From Lentinus brumalis (taxonomy: Eukaryota; Basidiomycota; Agaricomycetes; Polyporales; Polyporaceae), in NCBI GenBank assembly GCA_001792895.1, contig MARA01000003.1:2170001-2234000 (forward strand): a stretch of 64,000 nt of DNA. The letters are read 5' to 3'. A program made the translations under genes and the position numbers. Within the stretch, counting starts at the first letter, position 1, and each line of letters starts with the position of its first letter. Positions 58,302-64,000 of the stretch are shown here, in pieces. The notes beneath the pieces are model-generated. The model was not told the DNA's origin. It made no database searches and worked only from the letters and a program-made list of their open reading frames with translations.

Positions 58302-60935
58302 TCACTCCTTCCGTGACCGCTTCTTATTCCTCTTGCTTGCCTTGTCGTCAACCACGCCATCCTCGAGCAGATGGCCGGGCATCTCGGAGGTGTCCTCGTC
58401 TCGCAAGCGCTTGGGCGATCGCCTAACCGGCAGGGGTTCGACGTGGTCCTCATCATCGCGTGGGCGCGATGAACCTGCCACAGGTTGAGCCGGGACATGG
58501 GCAACGGGTCCTGGACCAGCGGCATCCAGGTCAAACGTGAAAGCACGACCCTGAGAGGTAGATGCGGACCCGGGGCCACCTGTGCGCACTCCAGGAGGCC
58601 CGATGGGTGGAGAAAGATGCTGATACTGACGCATCAGTTTGCGCTGTTCCTGTTCCCCACCTTCGGCACGTGAGCGACGTCGGTGACGAGAAGCAGAGGC
58701 GGGAGAGACCCTAGGTGGGGCGAGGAGAGCTTGAGTATCCGGGTGAGCCTCGGTATTGGCGAGAGCTTCGCCATCCGAGTCAAGCCTCCGGCGTGTCGCG
58801 GGCCGGGCAGAAGGGTGCCCCTCAACTACCGTGATATTCGAGTCGGCGTTGCTTCCCTCATCCTCGTCATGCCTGCGTTTCCGGGACGAATATGAGGAGT
58901 GAGTGGATGATGGAGACGAGGATGATGAGGAAGCGTGCTCAGATGAAGGGTTCGAGGATGTGTTGGAAGAGGAGGAACCAGGACCAGAAGAAAAAGAGGA
59001 GGAACCGGAACTAGGAGAGGATGACGAATGAGACGTGTCTCCGGACGACTCTACGGAGTCAGACCGGGAAAATGAGGTGGAAGATGAGGAGGCAGAACCG
59101 GAAGAGGCACTAGACGCTTGCTCAGCGGCGAGATGCGCACGATACGCGTCCGGAAGCAGTGACGCGACGCGAGAGCGTATGGCGCGCCGTTCACGGGAGG
59201 TCAGTACACCATCACCGCTGTCTTCGTCATCACTGCCTGCCTGGGAATCAGCGGCGTCATCAGCGAGGGCAGACCCGACTTCGCGGTCGACAGGAACGAT
59301 GCCGCCCTCCCAGTCTGGGTGGTTCCTCCGCCACTGAGAGGTTTCCAGGACACGCTGATAGACCGGGATCCCCAGTCGGGTCGGAGACTCGGCAGGCTGG
59401 GGAAAGAGAATATCAAGCGCCATGCAGTAGGCGCGACGATTAAGTCTGAACCGGATGTTCAAATAATTCAACACCTGTTGAGGCGTTGGAGGGCCGTGGG
59501 TAAGAGCGGTGATGACTGAGAGATTTGGGATAGGGCCCCAGGAGGGATCCCAGACCTCTGCGGCAGAAGATATTGACAAGGAAGAATGATACCTGAAGTG
59601 AGGCAGACGTACGGTTCTCTGGGAGGGTAGCCAAACTTCTTCCATAGACAACCGGAGGCTCGTGACCAGAGCCCGCGTTCCAGTAGGGACGGAAGTGCTC
59701 GTGGAATGCACCGTGGCGTTGGAGAGGAGCACCCCGGGAGGGTCTACCGGGCGATGATGGTACTGGAACAGGAGGCACTTGCTCATCCGGTACGTTACTG
59801 GGGAGGTTGCTGCGTGCATTCACTCTGGTCCCATGGTCATGACGGAAGGTATCGTGTAGTACGTGAAGAGGAAGCGGCACGGGGAGTGCGGGTGGAGGTG
59901 CCACGGGCTGCTGAACTGCAGGTGCTTGCGGAGCTATATCTGCAACGTCTCAGAATACAGTCACAAGCCTACGGAGTACTATGACCCATACTGGCATGAA
60001 TCGCGGTAGCGGGCGCGGTCTCAATGGTAGAAGGGACCATAGGCTCATCTTCGAGCGCTTGGGGTCTCTCGACGGGACGTTGTGAAACGTTCCTAGGGTC
60101 ATCGCTAAATTACTGTCAGGCCGTGGTTCCTGCCGCTGAGGGTGATGACACTCACTTCGTATACAAACGCCGTATTGTGGATGAGAGGATCGCCCACAAA
60201 CCGGGTCGATGTCCTGTGGCGGTGATGAGTTGTTGCCACCGCGCCACACACGAGGAACACGTACGTCTAGTAGTAGTAGTGGAAGCACGAAAGCCACGGC
60301 GAGATGTGTTGGATGAGAGCGATGCCGGCATGATTGTGTGCGCAATGATGACAAAAACGGGTGCTGCAGGGATTGAGGTGATGGTAACCAGAAGAGGGTC
60401 GAGCGGTCTAGCGTATGTCGAGTGGCTTTTATGAGGGGCAAGGCGGTGTGGACGCTTTGCCCTCCGAGTACATGTCATCGAGATCCGGAATCGGCAGACC
60501 AAAGAAACACGCGTGTTCCGTAAGCCAAAGTGCTTCCAATTGTCCGTGCTTGAACAAATCCTCTGGCCAATCCAAAAGGGCACGCTCAGGTCCTAGAATA
60601 TGTGGCCAAAGCGTCCTCAAAGCACCGCCCGCTCGAGCCACTCCGCGTGTCCCCTGCTGAGAGAAGCATATGTGCACCGTACAATCCCCACGATACGGGT
60701 GCACATCGGCACTCCTCATGAAGTAGTTGAATCGGCACCAGATCCAAACTGTACTCAATAATGTAGGCACTGTTTTCGAGACAACATTCAGCACGACAGC
60801 CTTCAACTTGTCAGATGTGTCTCACCTGTACCATTTCCGAGGATTCTTGCAGGTTGGTTTGAAGTATATGGAGAGGACTGCATACAGTTGAAGTTCAACG
60901 AGATGATGGCAAGCCGACAAGTAGTTGAAGTCCAT
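58302..60935 (-). CDS. Serine-rich protein of unknown function, probably nuclear
   Basis: The C-terminal half (59540-58302) is one long exon: a folded-looking segment (PPTPQQVLNYLNIRFRLN, RAYCMALDILFPQPAESPTR, SQWRRNHPDWEGGIVPVD), a long Ser-rich tract, then Arg/Lys clusters ending KASKRNKKRSRKE, likely nuclear localisation signals. The N-terminal exons are less sure. The start MDFNYLSACHHLVELQLYAV at 60935 leads to KNPRKWYR. The same frame continues after a TGA as SDKLKAVVLNVVSKTV, then FNYFMRSADVHPYRGDCTV and FGLPIPDLDDMYSEG. An exon TYVFLVCGAVATTHHRHR to NTAFVYE precedes ERPQALEDEPMVPSTIETA. I do not recognise the family. It may be a real gene with an intron I cannot place, or an old copy with an early stop. 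Confidence 0.55.
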
Positions 60936-61376
60936 TTTTAAGCGAGGTCGCAAGCGCTCACGCGAAGCTTGTTCGCTCTTGACCGTCATGTTCTCCTGGT
61001 CTGTCCACTACTTAAGTCGCTAATCGATAATCACGACCAGTTATTGTCAAGTGCTATCGGAAGGTCCCTTAACCTCATCATCTTGTGACCAGCCCTCCCC
61101 CTCGTGGTGTCCCCAACACCCAACACAGCGCATAATTGGCGCGTTCGTTTTGCGTTCGTTAAGAGATATTCGAAGACTCTCCGAGGGGGGCGACAACAGA
61201 CACCGCGAGAAATCGCATGAAGATTACACGACACTAATAGGTACAGTGATATTATTACAAAACAATCAAAGCCAGTACTAGCGAGAATCAAAGTCCAGAA
61301 AGCGAACCTTGCACGACAGCATCCGATCAACCCTCACTGGCAAGCCCCAGTGACAAACGAGACCGCAGAACCAAAC
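60936..61376. other. 440-bp intergenic region, no gene seen
   Basis: Lies between two genes on the same strand. It holds the promoter of the serine-rich gene and the 3' region of the SNF2 gene. Nothing else recognised. Confidence 0.45.
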
Positions 61377-64000
61377 CTAATCTGCGTCGCTCTGCGTCAT
61401 ATACTCGTCGTCGCTGATGATCTGCCTCCGGCTACTCTTGCTCCGCGGCGCCGGGCGGTCGTCCTCCTCCATCGGGGTCAGCGCAGAGTCATAACCGCCC
61501 GAGGAACCGCCAGCCCCGCCTGTGCTTGAGGGTGCGCCGGGAAGGTCGGTGCCGACGATGAACTTGGCGAACGCGTTGTTGAACGCCTTCTCCATCTCCT
61601 CGGCGTCGACGTACACCCACGATCCCTCCTGGTTGTACGTGCGCGCGTTGTTGAACATGAGGCGCATGTCTTCCCGGAAGTCGAGCACGTTCTTGTAGTA
61701 GTGCGAGCTGATGCGTTTGCGGATCGTTGAAAGTGCAATCGGGTGATGGATGAGTTGGTAGTAATCGGGATACTCCTGCGCGAGACGTCAGCTGAGGAGG
61801 AATATGGAAGGAGGTATATAATACGAACCCGTCGGTCTGGGAGCTCACGGAAGAGGTCACTGCGTTTCCGCCCAGTCTCGTCCTCGAGATTGAGGACCGC
61901 CTTGTGAACGTCATTCAGCGCCTTCTTCATCTTCTCCTTGAGTGGTGGCGGGAGCTCCTGCTTCGTCTTGCGACGTTTCTGGATCAAATGATCAGAATTG
62001 TATGCTACAATAGTATGATTGGAGGTCACTCACCAGATCACGGTCGTCATCGTCGTCTTCAATGATTGAGGGCGTCATGGAGGTCGACTTGCCGCCTCCG
62101 CGTTTGCGCTTGCCGCTCACTACAGGACTGGGTTCAAAGTCCGGCATCTTTGCCTTGCCCTTCTTGCCCTTGCGGCCACGCGGGGTCTCGACCTCGGGTG
62201 CAGGCGACCCGATGGAGTCAACGTCCCTCATCATCTTGTTCTGCGCACGGCGCTCCTTCTTCTCAAGAGCGCGTGCAGAGAGCTCATGGATGTCCTCGCC
62301 CTCCTCCAGAGCCTTCGAACGTGGTCTCAGCCGCGTGCTCCACGATACAACAGAGGGACCACTCACCAATGCCCACTGATCATCGCTGAGACCGTCGTTG
62401 TAGTTGACGATGGTGCGCCGACGCTGTCCACGGCCCTCCATCTCTTCGATGGCGTCGGGCTCCGCGAAGGGCTCGTCTGAGCGGTAGCACTCCGGGAGTT
62501 CTTCGAGCTGCATGAGCGGCGGAGGCGGTTTCCCGCGGTTGCCAGCACGGCGCCAGTTCTCGGCAGCCTCACGCTCGCGCTGGGCGTCCATCTCGTGGAA
62601 GAGCACGGTCTCCTCGTCAGACCGCGCGATGATCTCGTTGATCTCGTCGTCGTTCATGTCGCCGGCCTCCTCGTTCTCCTCCTCCTGGTCGGCCTCGAGG
62701 ATGGAGCGGAGGAACTCTTCCTGCTCCTCCTGCGTCGACTTGTTGTCGAACCGACCGGCCTGGATGACCTTGTCGTCGATGTCGAGCTTGTATCGTGCAC
62801 GCGCGAACATTGCCTCTTCGACACTCTTCTCGGTGATGAAACGCAGGATGCGGACGACCTTTGTCTGACCGATACGATGCGCACGATCCTGCGCCTGGAG
62901 ATCCGCGTGCGGGTTCCAGTCACTGTCGAAGCTGCACGATACATGCGTTAGCGAATCCAGTTCTAACACTTAGGCAACATACAGGCTCACATGATGACCG
63001 TGTCGGCAGTCTGCAAGTTGAGACCGAGACCACCAGCGCGAGTCGACAAAATGAAGACCTTGTACTCCGAGTTCGGTGCGTTGAAGAGCGCGACGTGGCC
63101 TGCACGGTCCTCGGTCTTCGTGCCACCATCGAGTCGAAGGTACTTCCAGCCCATCATCTTGAGGAAGTCCTCCATGATGTCCATGACCTTCGTCATCTGG
63201 AAGAAGATGAGGACCTGTCGTGGAACGCGTAAGTGGCGAGTACCAAGTGGAACACATAAAATACTTACTCTGTGGCCAGTAGCAAAGAATTTGGGGAGGA
63301 TACGATGGAGCAGCTCGATCTTGCCCGCGCTTCGGATGAGCTTATCGTCAATCATAGAGGTCGGGTTGATCCTGTCTTCGACACTCTCAAATAAGAAAGG
63401 ATGCTGGCAGATCTTCCGGAGCTGCATAAGCTCGTTGCTCAGACCCTTGACACCTCCAGGTTTGCTGCGACAGAACCATCAGCATCACGCTGAGAAGGGA
63501 CACAGCTAGATGAAAGCAAACATACCCCTTCGAGTCCTTGCCGGACGCAATCATCTTGTACTTCTTCATCTGCTTGTACAGCTGCGACTGGAGCGCGCTC
63601 ATGCGGACCTTAATGACCTTCTCGACCTTGTCCGGCAACTCCGACTCGACGTCCTTCTTGAGACGGCGAAGCAAGAACGGCCGGAGCACCTTGTGCAGAC
63701 GCCGGATGATGAGCAGCGCCTCTTCTTCGTTCAGCTCGATCTTGTCGCCCGTGCCTGAGTTTGCGAAGGGCGTGTTGAACCATTCGTCAAACGACTTGAC
63801 CGAGTTGAAGACCTTCGGCAGCGCGAAATTCAGCAGCGCCCACAGCTCAGGCAGATTGTTCTGCAGCGGCGTTCCCGTGAGGATAAGACGGTAGCGAGAG
63901 TGATAGTACTGTGTGAGCGTCTGCGCCAATTTACTCTGTGTGTTCTTCATACGATGACCCTCATCTGTGTTGGGGAACAGAGTGTGAGTACAGTCGTGGC
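61377..64000 (-). CDS. SNF2-family chromatin-remodelling ATPase with SnAC and bromodomain (Snf2/Sth1 group), 5' end outside window
   Basis: Catalytic subunit of a SWI/SNF- or RSC-type complex. Visible helicase motifs: [96 protein letters not shown] and [19 protein letters not shown]. Then come the acidic post-helicase/SnAC region ([19 protein letters not shown] to [17 protein letters not shown]), a basic linker ([22 protein letters not shown]) and a bromodomain ([39 protein letters not shown]) with its conserved Asn in NARTYN. The bromodomain places it in the Snf2/Sth1 group, not ISWI or CHD. The N-terminal part, which would tell Snf2 from Sth1, lies past 64000. Introns of about 50-65 nt are visible near 61720-61790, 61980-62030, 62310-62370, 62935-62990, 63216-63265 and 63470-63530. 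Confidence 0.95.

Overview
The window looks like a gene-rich stretch of a basidiomycete genome, most likely an Agaricomycete. Genes are broken by many short introns of about 45-70 nt with GTGAGT/GTAAGT-type donors. DNA is fairly GC-rich. The protein set is typical of mushroom-forming fungi: two DUF6534-type seven-helix membrane proteins, a DUF7704-like membrane protein, a Yap1/Pap1-type bZIP factor, Ssn6, an ADAM metalloprotease and a Bsc6-like transporter. There is no sign of bacterial operons, CRISPR or prophage.

Layout. 1-1118: 3' end of an acidic, proline/serine-rich protein gene (+). 1370-2843: chorismate synthase (-). 3392-4209: DUF7704-like small membrane protein (+), with an 8-nt microexon. 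4.2-6.3 kb: simple repeats, no gene. 6302-8236: AP-1-like oxidative-stress factor (-). 8.2-14.2 kb: long gene-poor stretch upstream of it. 14195-16001: Erf4-type palmitoyltransferase subunit (-). 16.3-17.3 kb: one weak candidate gene. 18947-23020: Ssn6/Cyc8 TPR corepressor (-). 23.0-29.5 kb: second long gene-poor stretch. 29.5-30.8 kb: a candidate 73-residue protein (-) and a SERF protein (+). 31.3-36.7 kb: tandem DUF6534 pair (-). 36.7-40.6 kb: unexplained, perhaps decayed genes. 40607-43435: divergent pair Brr6 (-) / mitochondrial ClpP (+). 46401-48371: membrane-anchored pepsin-fold protein that appears catalytically altered (+). 51781-55087: ADAM protease (+), with a 6-nt microexon. 55461-57713: MFS transporter (-). 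58302-60935: serine-rich protein of unknown function (-). 61377-64000: SNF2-family remodelling ATPase with bromodomain (-), cut by the window end.

How the genes fit together. This is a housekeeping and regulatory neighbourhood, not a functional cluster. Three genes act in transcription or chromatin (AP-1, Ssn6, SNF2). Two act at membranes in processing or lipidation (Erf4, ADAM). Brr6 and ClpP share a promoter region of about 265 bp but serve different organelles.

The observations I rate highest are the ADAM zinc site, whose third histidine sits alone with one aspartate on a 6-nt exon, and a repeated pattern of single-base frame breaks at C/G homopolymers in otherwise intact genes. The second pattern points to under-called homopolymers in the assembly. 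I found no convincing new biological system. Exon borders were read by eye from splice signals and reading-frame continuity.
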